Notes: a model not told the origin generated them from the sequence alone. A stretch of 64,000 bases of DNA from Chrysoporthe austroafricana (GCA_001051155.2 JYIP02000012.1:520001-584000); one strand, 5' to 3'; positions 47,607 to 57,018 are shown, counted from the stretch's first letter. Numbers and translations are program-made.

Positions 47607-48061
47607 GTGAACAGTTCGACCTCTACCGTCCATATACTACAAATAAACCAACGAAGGTAAACAGTTAGATTTGACCTTGGCTGCTGTGGAAATCATGAGC
47701 ACCGAACATGGAATATTATACACCTGGTCCTGGATACACAAGTTGTCCTGAGTAAGATTCCTCTCCTCCGTGAAGACTAACCCTGGCGGATACACGTGCG
47801 AGGAGACTGGTGCCTCGAGCCTTCTCTTGAATTGGACGTTATTGATCACAAAATGAAAGGTACATGATGGTATGAGATCGCCCTACTACGCCGTGATGGT
47901 GCAAAACGATACGTAGACTGGCGCCCCATTTGACAGATTATAGAACTCAAGAGTACTTGTAGCAAGGTCATGGAGTCCTCATTGATAGTATCAGAGACAC
48001 ACTGGCCCTATGGCGGCATGGTGTATGCCTCAAGGTGAGCTGGTAGCGACTGACGAGTTCA
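47607..48061. other. Convergent 3' region
   Basis: No supported feature. Confidence 0.5.
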
Positions 48062-48592
48062 TTAAGTCCATACCATCCCTGCTATCAATGCAGCCACGCC
48101 AATTCTCATCCCCGTATAAGACTGCCTATGTTTTGTGTTCTTTTCTGCCCCAGACGTCGACGATGACGCTGATGGTGATGTTGTGCTCGTATCGGCAGCA
48201 GTAGCAGACGCTGAACTGCTCATAGATGCAGAAGAGTCGGCGGCCGTCGATTTCACTACAGTGGCAGTTGCGTCAGATGTCACCGTCGGGGTCGTCTGGG
48301 CCGCCGTCCCGCCGCTCGCGCTGGGAGAGTCCAAGTTATCTGCACAAATCGCCTTCGGGCATGAGGTGCAGTCAAGAGGGACATCGAGCTCGCATGTCTG
48401 GCTCGAGGGACATGCTGGACAGGTCGGCACGCTATCCCCGCACTCTACGCAGGAAGCACTGCTCTGGCGGGCAAGCATGGCTGGACATCCGATCAGCACT
48501 GCTTCTGATATGGACGTTAAATGTGCAATACCTGAATTATGGGCATGCGCATGGCCGATGAGAAGCCAGACCATTGCATCTAAGGAGCGCAT
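48062..48592 (-). CDS. Ser/Thr-rich, Cys-rich cell-surface protein, probably GPI- or membrane-anchored
   Basis: Single frame of 176 residues. A hydrophobic N-terminal part is followed by a compact Cys cluster of eight Cys in about 40 residues (ASCVECGDSVPTCPACPS, then TCELDVPLDCTSCPKAICAD). A long Ser/Thr/Ala-rich, presumably O-glycosylated stem comes next. The hydrophobic C-terminus (GMRIGVAALIAGMVWT) could serve as a GPI signal or membrane anchor. The Cys spacing recalls the extracellular domain of fungal Opy2 HOG-pathway anchors, but the protein is short and ends at the membrane, so it is not a normal Opy2. The N-terminal 40 residues are uncertain. Confidence 0.6.
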   Translation of the reverse strand: MRSLDAMVWLLIGHAHAHNSGIAHLTSISEAVLIGCPAMLARQSSASCVECGDSVPTCPACPSSQTCELDVPLDCTSCPKAICADNLDSPSASGGTAAQTTPTVTSDATATVVKSTAADSSASMSSSASATAADTSTTSPSASSSTSGAEKNTKHRQSYTGMRIGVAALIAGMVWT

Positions 48593-49389
48593 ATCTAAGA
48601 TTCGGCTAGGTTTCGTCAGAAGGACAAGGGTGAAGCAGGTGCTGGCCAGGGCTCTAGTCGAAGCACACGAATTGCGAGTTTCTAGTGTTGTAATCGGCTA
48701 GAGACGCAAGTGCAGCCGAATTGTTGCCGTCAAATGTCACTTATGAATGGTGGAGGATGCAGTACTGGTGTCAAGAAATCACCCTCTGGAAAAATGAGCC
48801 TACCAACCGTCTTTAAGATGCTGGGTCCTCATTCAGCCCCCAGAACATTTGCATCCATCTGGCAATCCGCCTGGGGCCGTAGGAGTCGACCTCGTGTGCA
48901 GTCCGGCTTGGCTGACCTGAATACGACGTGCCTCATGCAGGGAGGGGCTGGGCAGCAGCCTAATGTATGTGGCACGTCTCGCATTGACGCTAATCACTGC
49001 AGACAATGCTACCACACCTTGTTGCAGCAGCATACACGAGGCGAGAAACTGCACAAGCAGTTCTTCGTCCTGAGTGGACCAGCTTGCAGGAAGTTATATT
49101 CACGGCACTAGAGACGCTGGAGTCTCTTCAGTGCCACTCCACGATGTGCCAAGCGGTGACTGAATGGGATTGTTTCCATCAGAGGAATCGTTTGCTGGGT
49201 ACATTTGGCTGAGAGAAAGGAACATTTCATTTTGATTCCTAAAGGAAGGAAGCGAGTAAGTTTTGCAGCCGACAGCAAGCCACGCCGCCAGGAACGCAGA
49301 TAGGTGCGACGAGCCGCTCGCACCTGACGAAAGGTTTATACTGAATAGTGGTTTGTCCAATTTCGTCCACGAGCAAGTTTTGCTCGTTC
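48593..49389. other. Intergenic region
   Basis: Promoter side of the Cys-rich surface protein gene and 3' side of the GPH-type transporter. No feature was supported. Confidence 0.5.
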
Positions 49390-50959
49390 TTAGCTCTCTT
49401 CCGGTAATTTCTTGATCAACCACGCACCAGCCAAAGCCGACAAGCCGCCAGCTCTCAGTAGCCACACCTCCAAGCCATTGCTTTGCCCAGCCCCGTGGGA
49501 ACCTTGAGAACCAACGAGGAGGAATAAAAGGCTACTCCCCAGAGCTGCAGCAATCTGAGGCGCGCTTATCGCGGCATTGTGAATGCCGACGACTGTGGCG
49601 GCCAGGTCCTCGGCGTCGCCTCCGTCGACCGCCCCCAGCACGTCGCCGTGCGCGCGACGGATATCTCGCGAGATCAATGTGAAAGGAATCCACGTGCCAG
49701 CCACCCAAGGTATTCCCGTCAGAGCTACCAGGACATATGCTGACTCCAGACTGTCGAAGATGAATGTGGACATCATACTGATGCAGAAGATGATCTGGCA
49801 AACCATCCATATACGACGAAGATATCCGAAGCCTTGTCGAAGACACCAGGGACGATGCTGCCGTCGCGATCCGTCTGGAAGCTCTGACGAGGCTGGCGTT
49901 TTGACGAGCCGAGGAAGAATTACAGACGCGGCCAGGGACACTGAAGCGAAAATCAGCATGGCGAAGGAGCCGGCACGGGTCATGTCTCCTTTGTACGAAG
50001 CCAGGCCTCCGACGTTCGAGCGTAAAGCGCTTTCTCTTTGGAGACCTCCGACGTATCTGGCTGTCATGTCAGCTAAAGTCGGGCACACAGGAACTCAGAT
50101 GCTGGTGCTCTCACTTCGCAATATCGTACAGGAAGGGAAACCACGCCAGCCAGCAGAAGACCTGCGCAACGCAGACCCGCCTCACCACAGTCAGCTCTCT
50201 CAAGCGTACGAGAAGAGGTCTTTGAGGCTTCTTAGGCGACAGAAGCGGGGTTGGTCTTCTTTCTTGAACAAGAGAGCAGGTGATCGAAACGCAGATCGCT
50301 AGGTTTATCGACACCAGGCTGCATAAGATCTGAAACTGAGAGTGACCAAGAAAAGGTAGCTTTCCGGAAAGATCGGCCGAGCCGATGCCGTACCCAACGA
50401 GACTGCCCATCAAGTTCAGCCTTGCTATCCACGCCTGCGCTTGTGCTTGCTGGTGCATTGGAACAAGATCAGTAGCCATGGCGCGGAGGCCTAGTTGCAC
50501 AGGCTGTATGGCAAAGTTCGCAACCAGAATGCTTGCCGTCACGAGAGCAGACAGACCCCAAGACGAGGCATGGCGGTGTTGCTCCTTGGCGCTTATTTCC
50601 CACCTCGGAGCCGGTGAAAAGGCAGTGGTGATTTCCTCGGCCCATGCCAGCGATAGCATAGCGCAGATCAGGACGAGAGAGCCAAAGACAACGAAGGGGC
50701 GCCGTTGGCCCCAGGGATGAGCACAGTTGTCGCTCATGGCGCCGATTAGCGGTTGGAAGAACAGACCGGCGCTGGGGCCGGACAGCCACATGAGAGATAT
50801 CGTGGTGTCGCGAAACCCCAGCGAGGCCAGGTAGAAATAACCGCTTCCGAAGAATACGGTAAATATTTGTTGCAGACCGAACCATCCTGCACTTAAAGTC
50901 AAGATGAATCCCAGGCTCCTGTGTTTTGAGTCTTCCGGGTCATGACGGAGGCGATCCAT
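49390..50959 (-). CDS. GPH/sucrose-transporter-like MFS protein
   Basis: Two exons on the minus strand (50959-50115, 50056-49390) give 503 residues. The intron is 58 bp with a GCTGAC branch site. Motifs are LTLSAGWFGLQQIFTVFFGSG, then WLSGPSAGLFFQPLIGAMSD and the basic loop WGQRRPFVV, with later FCWLAWFPFLYDIAK. These are typical of the glycoside-pentoside-hexuronide/SUT1 group, with about twelve membrane segments. Relatives include fungal sucrose and maltose uptake carriers. It borders the RiPP-like block, but its promoter has no CGG(A/T)CCG motif, so I place it just outside. A role in exporting a cluster product cannot be excluded. Confidence 0.9.
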
Positions 50960-51571
50960 CTTTTGTGGATTCAGATTACGCCTCGAGTTCTCCTCGGGTC
51001 CTCACTCTTTAGGAAAGCACGTATTGGTGATCCGTCGGCTTTCGCAGGTGTGACGGACTCAACGGAGTCCCCGAAGGTCAAACGAGGCTGGATGGTCAGG
51101 TGTTTGCTCACCAGTAGAATCACTGGTAGTCGCACGTCTTGGGTCGCAGCAGGCCTGGAAGTCAGAGAAATATCAACAATACGGTGGAAAGGAGCCCGTG
51201 TGCCGCACCACTCCAAATCATCTCGAGGATTCTTCGCGCTTCATTTGGCACGGGCTCGATGAGGTCGAGTCCATGTGGCAAAATCAACACTTGACCAAGG
51301 TAGCCATGCAACACTTTACTATCATTTGACTCTGTCCCTCTATTCATTCGTGTAAAATATCGTGTACGTCCTCAATCCACAGGTTGGTACCTTACTTTTG
51401 TGTGTGAAGCCAACCGAAAAGGGGGTCCATGTGGCACAGTACCGAGCCACCCGGAGGGGGGGGGGTTGTTCAAGCCGCAGCGGAGTCCAGCAACAATCTA
51501 GAAGTGTTAAGAGTCCGAGGGTACGCATTAGAGCGGAAAGCGGTCGCTCACTGGGGATCCGAGTAAGCTTG

Positions 51572-51579
51572 CGGACCGA
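51572..51579. promoter_or_regulatory. CGG(A/T)CCG operator-like motif upstream of oxidase remnant (1)
   Basis: CGGACCGA. One of two copies upstream of the berberine-bridge-type remnant. Confidence 0.45.
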
Positions 51580-51646
51580 GGCGGTACCTTTGTCGAGGTC
51601 GGAATTGCTTTGCCGCAACTTAGCTTCTTTCTACCTTAGTACCAAA

Positions 51647-51654
51647 CGGACCGG
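51647..51654. promoter_or_regulatory. CGG(A/T)CCG operator-like motif upstream of oxidase remnant (2)
   Basis: CGGACCGG, an extended match to the form found before the precursor and UstY genes. Confidence 0.5.
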
Positions 51655-51729
51655 CGTAAGTTTGTGCAGCAGTCCGGATGCCAGCATTTTCGAGTCGGTG
51701 GGACAATCATACTTATCTCACCTTGTTAA

Positions 51730-52098
51730 TCTACAAGTGCGTGCATAGTCCCTGCGGAGAGCTCGGTGCTCTTCTTGAACTACTGGAAGGAGAAGAGTGA
51801 CGACAAGATCCTTACGGTGGTGAGGGACACATTAGAAGCCACCCGTGCTCAGGCCGTGCAGAAGGACAGTCTCGTGGACTTCGTCTACCTCCCTAACGCG
51901 GCTAAGTTCCAAGACTCGATTTCCTCGTACGATTCCGAGAACAAGCAGAAGCTACAGGCAGTGAGTAGAAAGTACGATCCAGACGGGCTTTTTCAGGAGG
52001 GTGTCCCGGGTGGGTTCACGCTGTTCTATAGATTTAAGACCTTGGGATTCGCTTTGCACTATGACTACCGCATCAGTATTCAGTATACAAAACAATAG
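51730..52098 (+). pseudogene. C-terminal remnant of a berberine-bridge-type FAD oxidoreductase
   Basis: An open stretch of about 115 residues ending at 52098 matches the extreme C-terminus of fungal BBE-like FAD oxidases: a VLFLNYWKEKSDD segment, then VYLPNAAKFQDSISSY and KLQAVSRKYDPDGLFQ, closing with PGGF. There is no FAD-binding domain (about 350 residues) in any frame upstream; the preceding 750 bp hold no PCMH-type sequence. A stop lies just before the open part at 51727. It is therefore a 5'-truncated gene. BBE-like oxidases are frequent tailoring enzymes in fungal clusters, and two cluster-type promoter motifs remain upstream, so it may be a lost member of this cluster. Confidence 0.7.
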
Positions 52099-52303
52099 AT
52101 GGGCGGATTCTCGTAGTTGATATACGACTTTGGTAGAAATGGTCAGTACGAACGGCAGACGTGGCATGGAGCGGCTAACCCGAGACTATTCGGGCAGGTC
52201 TAAGAGAAAACAGGGTGTCATAAAGCAGTCTTACCAATTCTTTTTGCTAGATAAGATAGTCACAAGATAAACCTCAATGCTCTTTCATGCCGAGCCAATG
52301 CGA

Positions 52304-53006
52304 TCACCAAGTAGTCCTGTGGCAACGGTAGAAGCCAAGCACGACCTCCTGGCCAAGCCCGGTCTGGGGCTCCCGCCCTTCCTGCAGCGCGTCTGCACAA
52401 TGCTTCGAGTGCGGGTAATTGGCCGTCTTGGTGTCGATGTACTTCATTTTCTTCTCGAAGGCGTACTGCAGCTTTCTCCACTGAAAAAGGCAGTGTTCGT
52501 CGTGGTACCTAGCGGGCCGGCGAGTCAGCACGAAACCTTCCATGAGGCGAAAGCTGTAGTCCTTACCGCATTGTGTAGACCCTCGGGAACTCTCCGTTGT
52601 ACAATTGCTCCACTGTGATCTCCTGGGTCATGTTGACGTCGCTGTAGTACTGTCGGTTCTCGAAAATTGGCGGCAGCGACGATGTGAGCTCGTGGAAGTA
52701 GCACTGCGGGGGCATCCATGAGTTGAGCGGCGGGTCCATCACACAACCAAGCTCCATGGCCTCGCGGCTGGAATGGCCGCAATTGTTCCACTCTTGCGCC
52801 TCGAGCTCCTCGGCTGTCTTGGGGCGATGGAGCGATCTTGCCGTCAGAAAGAGGATGCTCGTGATCAGAGCCGCCGTCACGCATCCCACGCCAAATGAGG
52901 CAAGATTCCACCGCCATCGCCGCCGCGGACTTGGCGTTGTGTTGGTGTCTTCACCCGGCAGCGTCTCGTACTCGACATCTTTAAATGCTTCTGGTTCGTT
53001 CTTCAT
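52304..53006 (-). CDS. UstYa-like (DUF3328) oxidase, copy 1
   Basis: Two exons on the minus strand (53006-52567, 52508-52304) give 214 residues, with a 58-bp intron and consistent phases. ATG 53006 is chosen over the upstream non-ATG start. One membrane segment at about residues 36-57 follows a basic stretch (PRRRWRW), the usual type II topology. The two family motifs are present in variant form: HDEHC (about 149-153) and HSKHC (about 180-184). UstYa-family proteins are oxidases that form the ether or C-C cross-link of dikaritin peptides, with the HxxHC pairs as the likely metal site. It lies directly downstream of the precursor gene on the same strand. TCGGACCGG lies 224 bp upstream of the start. 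Confidence 0.88.
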
Positions 53007-53731
53007 AATTAGACCTAGAAGCAGCAAGCTTGCGGAGACGTGAAGGCGTGCTGTGTCGAGATGAATGAGTTATGAGGTTTAACCGTGATATAGCCTCCGA
53101 AGACTGAAAGAGCCATCAAGATCAAGGCGCTGGTTGAAGAAGCTCTCCGAGTCACACGACGATGTCTGGCTGCAAAGCTGATAACTAGAGGGAACTCGGG
53201 AATGTGGGGGCGAAAGCCCGGTTATCTGCTCGGACCGGACGGGGAGCTAGACTACTTGCCAGAAGGGGCTGTCTCGTAAAGACTTAGACTAGTGCGTCCT
53301 CGTCTAATCCTGATATCAGATAGGCCTATTCGTCTTCCTACTAGTCGCCTCATGACACCGTATAGGTTTTCCGTTAAGAGAAACAGGCACTCCTGAGATC
53401 TGTGGAAATCGTACAACTATGCTCGAAACGCACACAGCTCTTCGCATTTTCGGGGGAATGCATTGACAAGATGCACTACGGTATATGCCAATCCAAATAG
53501 TGGTGTTCGAAGTCAAGTTTTTTAATTTTTTTTTACGCGACACGGAAAGAAGCATAGCGTGGTGTGCGGGAGCTTTGGTATTTGCTAAAAGAGCCTTGGG
53601 TAAAGGGGCATCAAAGGTCTCTTAGAGAGGTACTTGCTGCACAACAGCTATTTATCATCCCCAGCTCCCTATAACATCTCTCCGCCTCTCTGCCTACAAA
53701 CACCCGCCAAGAGTCACCATTGAATACCTAT
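53007..53731. promoter_or_regulatory. Promoter region of UstY copy 1 and 3' side of the precursor gene
   Basis: Contains the operator-like TCGGACCGG at 53230-53238. No coding sequence. Confidence 0.5.
53230..53238. promoter_or_regulatory. CGG(A/T)CCG operator-like motif (UstY copy 1)
   Basis: TCGGACCGG, 224 bp upstream of the start of the gene ending at 52304. Identical to the copy before the precursor gene. Confidence 0.6.
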
Positions 53732-53910
53732 TTACTTGGTCTCGGCAACGAGGGTGTATTTGGTGCCGTCAGCGGCGATGAGCGTGTCGCCAGCATTGGC
53801 GCGTCTCTCCAGAGTGCTGGGCTCCTCGTCGGCGCTGACAATGAGGTAGGAGCGTTCCTTGACAGTGCTGGGCTCCTCGTCGGCGCTGACGATGAGGTAA
53901 GAGCGTTCAG
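53731..53910. repeat. Direct repeat unit A of the precursor gene
   Basis: About 180 bp matching 53982-54161 at a fixed offset of 251 bp. Over the best 156 bp I count five differences. It covers most of exon 3 of the precursor gene, including two core copies. Confidence 0.85.
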
Positions 53911-54331
53911 CCAGATCACGGCGAGCTTTGCTAATCACTAGGTTAGATTCCCCCCTAGCAGGAATAGGACCGAGGAAAACATTTACGTAGTCTCGGGAAC
54001 GAGGCTGTATTTGGTGCCGTCAGCGGCGATGAGCGTGTCGCCAGCACTGGCGCGTCTCTCCAGAGTGCTGGGCTCCTCGTCGGCGCTGACAATGAGGTAG
54101 GAGCGTTCCTTGACAGTGCTGGGCTCCTCATCGGCGCTGACAATGAGGTATGAGCGGTCAGCGAGCTCCGTAGGGGCGATGGCGCTGGACACGAGTATTG
54201 TTAGCTGTACCGGCCATTATGGGCACCAGCCACCGACTCAGGAATATGTGTTCTCACCGCTCGTCCACGGGGAGAGCAAGGCCGGGGGCGGCCATAGCAA
54301 TGGCGAAAGCCAGGTACTTAGCGAACTGCAT
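53732..54331 (-). CDS. Secreted RiPP precursor with four YLIV repeat units (dikaritin / KEX2-processed repeat type)
   Basis: Three exons on the minus strand (54331-54258, 54184-53987, 53930-53732) give 156 residues. Residues 1-20 are a signal peptide. A 13-residue repeat starting SYLIVSADEE occurs four times with identical sequence, at residues 36, 53, 101 and 118. Each copy follows an Arg (ADR, KER, AER, KER). A second conserved unit of about 22 residues rich in Gly/Ala/Asp follows an RR pair after each repeat pair. Secreted precursors with tandem copies of a Tyr-x-Ile-x core are the hallmark of ustiloxin- and phomopsin-type RiPPs, whose Tyr and Ile are cross-linked by UstY oxidases; six such genes surround this one. 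The flanks are monobasic, so processing may not be classical Kex2. If the second intron (56 bp) is retained, a stop follows the first two copies. Confidence 0.85.
53982..54161. repeat. Direct repeat unit B of the precursor gene
   Basis: Partner of 53731-53910. It covers most of exon 2 of the precursor gene. The end that is a splice donor here (AC/GTAAAT) corresponds to the terminal AAG-TAA stop in unit A. Confidence 0.85.
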
Positions 54332-54496
54332 TGTAAATGGTGTGTTTGAGATCAAAGACTCAAAGTGGTAAATAGACTAGGAATCTGAGCTCTAGCTACT
54401 GAGGGATGGCGAGAGACAGAAAATTCAAGGTTCCTAGCAGGCAGTCTGGCCTTTAAACACTGGGCTGAGATTGGGTGCCGGTGGCATACTGTTTTT

Positions 54497-54505
54497 TCGG
54501 ACCGG
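54497..54505. promoter_or_regulatory. CGG(A/T)CCG operator-like motif (precursor side)
   Basis: TCGGACCGG, 166 bp upstream of the precursor start codon. Confidence 0.65.
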
Positions 54506-54662
54506 CTAGGAAATCCCACCCGTTGATCAGCGGCGTAGATGCTGAAAACGCCCGGCCGCCAAAGGAGTAGCGCTCATGTGTACTCCGTACGAGTGGGCCA
54601 TCTTGTCTCTAGCCAGAGTATCTCACTGGTAAGCTGGAGACCGAAAGGAGAGTGTTCGTCTT

Positions 54663-54671
54663 CCGGTCCGA
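54663..54671. promoter_or_regulatory. CGG(A/T)CCG operator-like motif (UstY copy 2 side)
   Basis: CCGGTCCGA, the exact reverse complement of the precursor-side copy, 301 bp upstream of the gene at 54972. Confidence 0.65.
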
Positions 54672-54971
54672 TGGTTTTAGAACCAACTACCTCATCAAGT
54701 ATAGTCTCGGTCTCCACGCATTAGCAGACTATCTTTCGGTCCATAATCCCCTCCATACCATAGACGAGGGCTGATCCTAAAAAAGTCCCAAAGCTTGGCT
54801 TCGTTGTTGCTCAGTTGGCTCGATAGGAGGTGACAGCTATACGAATGACTGTTTACTTTCCTCGGCTAGCAGTGTTACAACACTTCAAAGATCAATCACA
54901 ACGCCCTCCATTCTGCCTTATTGGAAGTTAGTAGCCGTATAATTAGCCAGCCAACGAGTAAAGCCGCCTAA

Positions 54972-55898
54972 ATGCCATCAAACTCCATAGCCAGCAACCC
55001 GCTGCTGCCGGGGGGGCACTCGACGCCTTCGGCGAGGCTCCGCAGAAAGGGCTGTACGATACAAAAAAGCGTTACCCGTGGTCTCTCATCCGGCCGAGAA
55101 CACGTGGTTTTGACTATCGTCCTCATTATGACCATCGTGCAGTGGGCCCTCGTCGTGTCGTTCTGGCGAGCAGGTCCGTCGGAACAGCTGCTTGGCGAAG
55201 CTCATGGCTTGGTGCCAGACTGTATGTAACAACTCACACGCAAGAAGAATGCATATCTCCCTGCTAACTAAGACGATCCGCGCAGTTGGCACTACGGTCG
55301 TCCGTTTCAACTCTACCAGAGAAGATGGGGCGCGTGCCATGGACGTTTCGGACCCGGCATGGACAAATCTGATGCCTGGTAAGTGTAGAATTTCTGCGCC
55401 TCAAGACTACGTGATTATGATGCTCGTTTCAACTAACTCATCTCATCACAATAAGTGGGAAGTGGATTCGTGGTTGTCGATGGGTGGGACAAATTTACAG
55501 ATACTTTGCCACCGCCAATACGGTTGAACGGCGACGATATCTTTTCAGTGTCCGTCTTTCATCAACTGCATTGTCTTCATTATATCTTGAAGGAGTTCAA
55601 CAAGTTATTGCATCCGAACGAGACAAGCCACCAAAATCATAACCACACAGCAGAGCAGGGACACGATCACAGCGGGGAGAGCGAGGAAGAGGCGCTCAAG
55701 CATGTCGGGCACTGCTTCGACTACGTGCGGAACTCGCTGATGTGCTGCGGGGACGTTGCCTTCGAAGGCCAGGGGAGTGATATCGAAGACCCAGGGACTC
55801 TCGGGGAGGCCTCATATCATGTGTGCAAAAACTACGACGCGATCAAGGCTTGGGCTCAAGCTTCGCGTGCCACGAACATGAAAGGCTTCAGTGACTAG
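54972..55898 (+). CDS. UstYa-like (DUF3328) oxidase, copy 2
   Basis: Three exons (54972-55221, 55286-55378, 55456-55898) give 261 residues. Introns are 64 and 77 bp with CTAAC branch sites. A cytosolic N-terminus of about 43 residues is followed by one membrane segment at about 44-66 and a lumenal domain. The canonical motifs HQLHC (about 150-154) and HVGHC (about 197-201) are intact, with the usual companion Cys (SLMCCGDV) after the second. The linker between them is unusually His-rich (about eight His within 25 residues). It is divergent from the precursor gene, as expected for the main tailoring oxidase of such a pathway. It likely acts in the secretory pathway on the precursor after signal-peptide removal. 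Confidence 0.92.
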
Positions 55899-56222
55899 AT
55901 GAATTTGAGTAACTTCTCCGTGAGCCGTAGCTTTATGCATGATTCTATGCAAAACTGAAGGAGCACTGTATACATCAACATTAGAGTATTCATGTGGTTC
56001 TTGGTCAAGTAATCGATTATGACGGGGAGCTATGGGCCCTGATTCATGCAAAGATCTGATTCCACTCCTAAAGCCGCGTAAAGTCGGCTGACAGTCTTCT
56101 TGTCCAAAGCAACGCCACACGTAATCTGCTTCACCTGGTTGACAAGGTACAGGGATAAAGCGGCTGGGGTGATGAGATATTGTAGGATGTTTGCCTTGCT
56201 CGAGCCGAGCAGACATTCTCCT
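55899..56222. other. Region downstream of UstY copy 2 and of the TM fragment
   Basis: Minus-strand frames continue through this stretch but contain no HxxHC motif, so they do not complete the fragment at 56223-56492 into a normal UstY protein. Confidence 0.5.
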
Positions 56223-56492
56223 TCAAGCGAGAAGAGGCCGGTTCCAGGCGCGCCAGACAATGCTCATGCAGGCTACCCAGCTAGACGCGTACAAGCTAAA
56301 GACAACGATGTAGATGCAGGTCCAAAGCCGCGAAAGAGGTGGTTGACGCCATAAAACCGGCCCGACCTTGGATGCGACGGTCAGGGTATCATCGCTGCTA
56401 TCCGTATCGCTCAACCCATCCAGGTCGAATGCATCGTATGGGGTGATCTTTTTGTACTGAGTCTGGGATTCGGCGTCTTTATCGAGTGGCAT
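56223..56492 (-). CDS. Small one-TM protein, possible truncated UstY N-terminus
   Basis: An open frame of 89 residues from ATG 56492. An acidic, Ser/Asp-rich cytosolic part (DLDGLSDTDSSDDT) is followed by a single membrane segment (LWTCIYIVVFSLYASSWVACM) and then a stop. This is the layout of a UstY N-terminus, but the lumenal domain with HxxHC motifs is missing. I see no splice that would add one from the downstream 320 bp. It shares a divergent promoter region with UstY copy 4 and two cluster-type motifs. It may be a decayed UstY gene or a genuine small membrane protein of the cluster. Confidence 0.45.
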   Translation of the reverse strand: MPLDKDAESQTQYKKITPYDAFDLDGLSDTDSSDDTLTVASKVGPVLWRQPPLSRLWTCIYIVVFSLYASSWVACMSIVWRAWNRPLLA

Positions 56493-57018
56493 CGTAACTG
56501 GGACAATGGCTAAAGAGCGATAAACATCGCTACGTAGCCAGCCGAACGACCGAAACCCGCGACAGTGTGAAGGCGACGCTTTGGGCTTCTGGGAGGGCAA
56601 TGCAAGGTGCATTCCGCCTATTTTGAGATTACTGGCTGGCCCAAGAAAACAAGCACACTCGCAGTCTCTCTCGGGACTATAACCTGAAGTTTTCGCGCAG
56701 GCAGTGAGCTTACCTGGTCCGGGAGCCGGACATGTTCTCTTACCCGGTGCGAGCACTCGGACCGAGCTGGGCCAGATCCGGACCAGACAACTCCCTCGCA
56801 GGCGGCCCCCAGTGCGGATGCCTTGGGCTTTCGGAATTGAACCATGTTCCCGAAGGGAAATAGCGAGCCGTCAGATTAGGTTCCTGGCGGGCATCTTTCA
56901 ACTACTCGATGATCACTGCTCGTTGTAAACCGCCGCTCTATTTCGTCTCTCGGCCATCTTTCGTTCCGTCGAACAGCCGGAGTATTTGCTAGGTCGCTTC
57001 ATAGCCCAGACTACAAGG
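56493..57018. promoter_or_regulatory. Divergent promoter region: TM fragment (-) and UstY copy 4 (+)
   Basis: Contains TCGGACCGA (56757-56765) and TCCGGACC (56777-56784), plus a GGTCCGG at 56717-56723. Confidence 0.6.
56757..56765. promoter_or_regulatory. CGG(A/T)CCG operator-like motif (UstY copy 4)
   Basis: TCGGACCGA, 254 bp upstream of the gene at 57019. A second related half-copy begins 12 bp further on. Confidence 0.6.

Larger units (their letters stand above)
50960..51729. promoter_or_regulatory. Intergenic region with two CGGACCG motifs
   Basis: Between the GPH-type transporter and the FAD-oxidase remnant. It contains CGGACCGA (51572-51579) and CGGACCGG (51647-51654), the same inverted repeat found before the RiPP-block genes. 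Confidence 0.5.
54332..54971. promoter_or_regulatory. Divergent promoter region: precursor (-) and UstY copy 2 (+)
   Basis: A 640-bp shared region with TCGGACCGG at 54497-54505, its exact reverse complement at 54663-54671, and a half-matching TCGGTCC at 54736-54742. Confidence 0.6.

Noticed and set aside
48500..48540. Possible very short intron in the Cys-rich surface protein gene
   Set aside because: The only phase-compatible join gives a 27-bp intron, too short for fungal splicing.
51340..51729. Upstream exons for the FAD oxidase remnant
   Set aside because: No frame shows the FAD-binding domain, so the gene is treated as truncated rather than as multi-exon.
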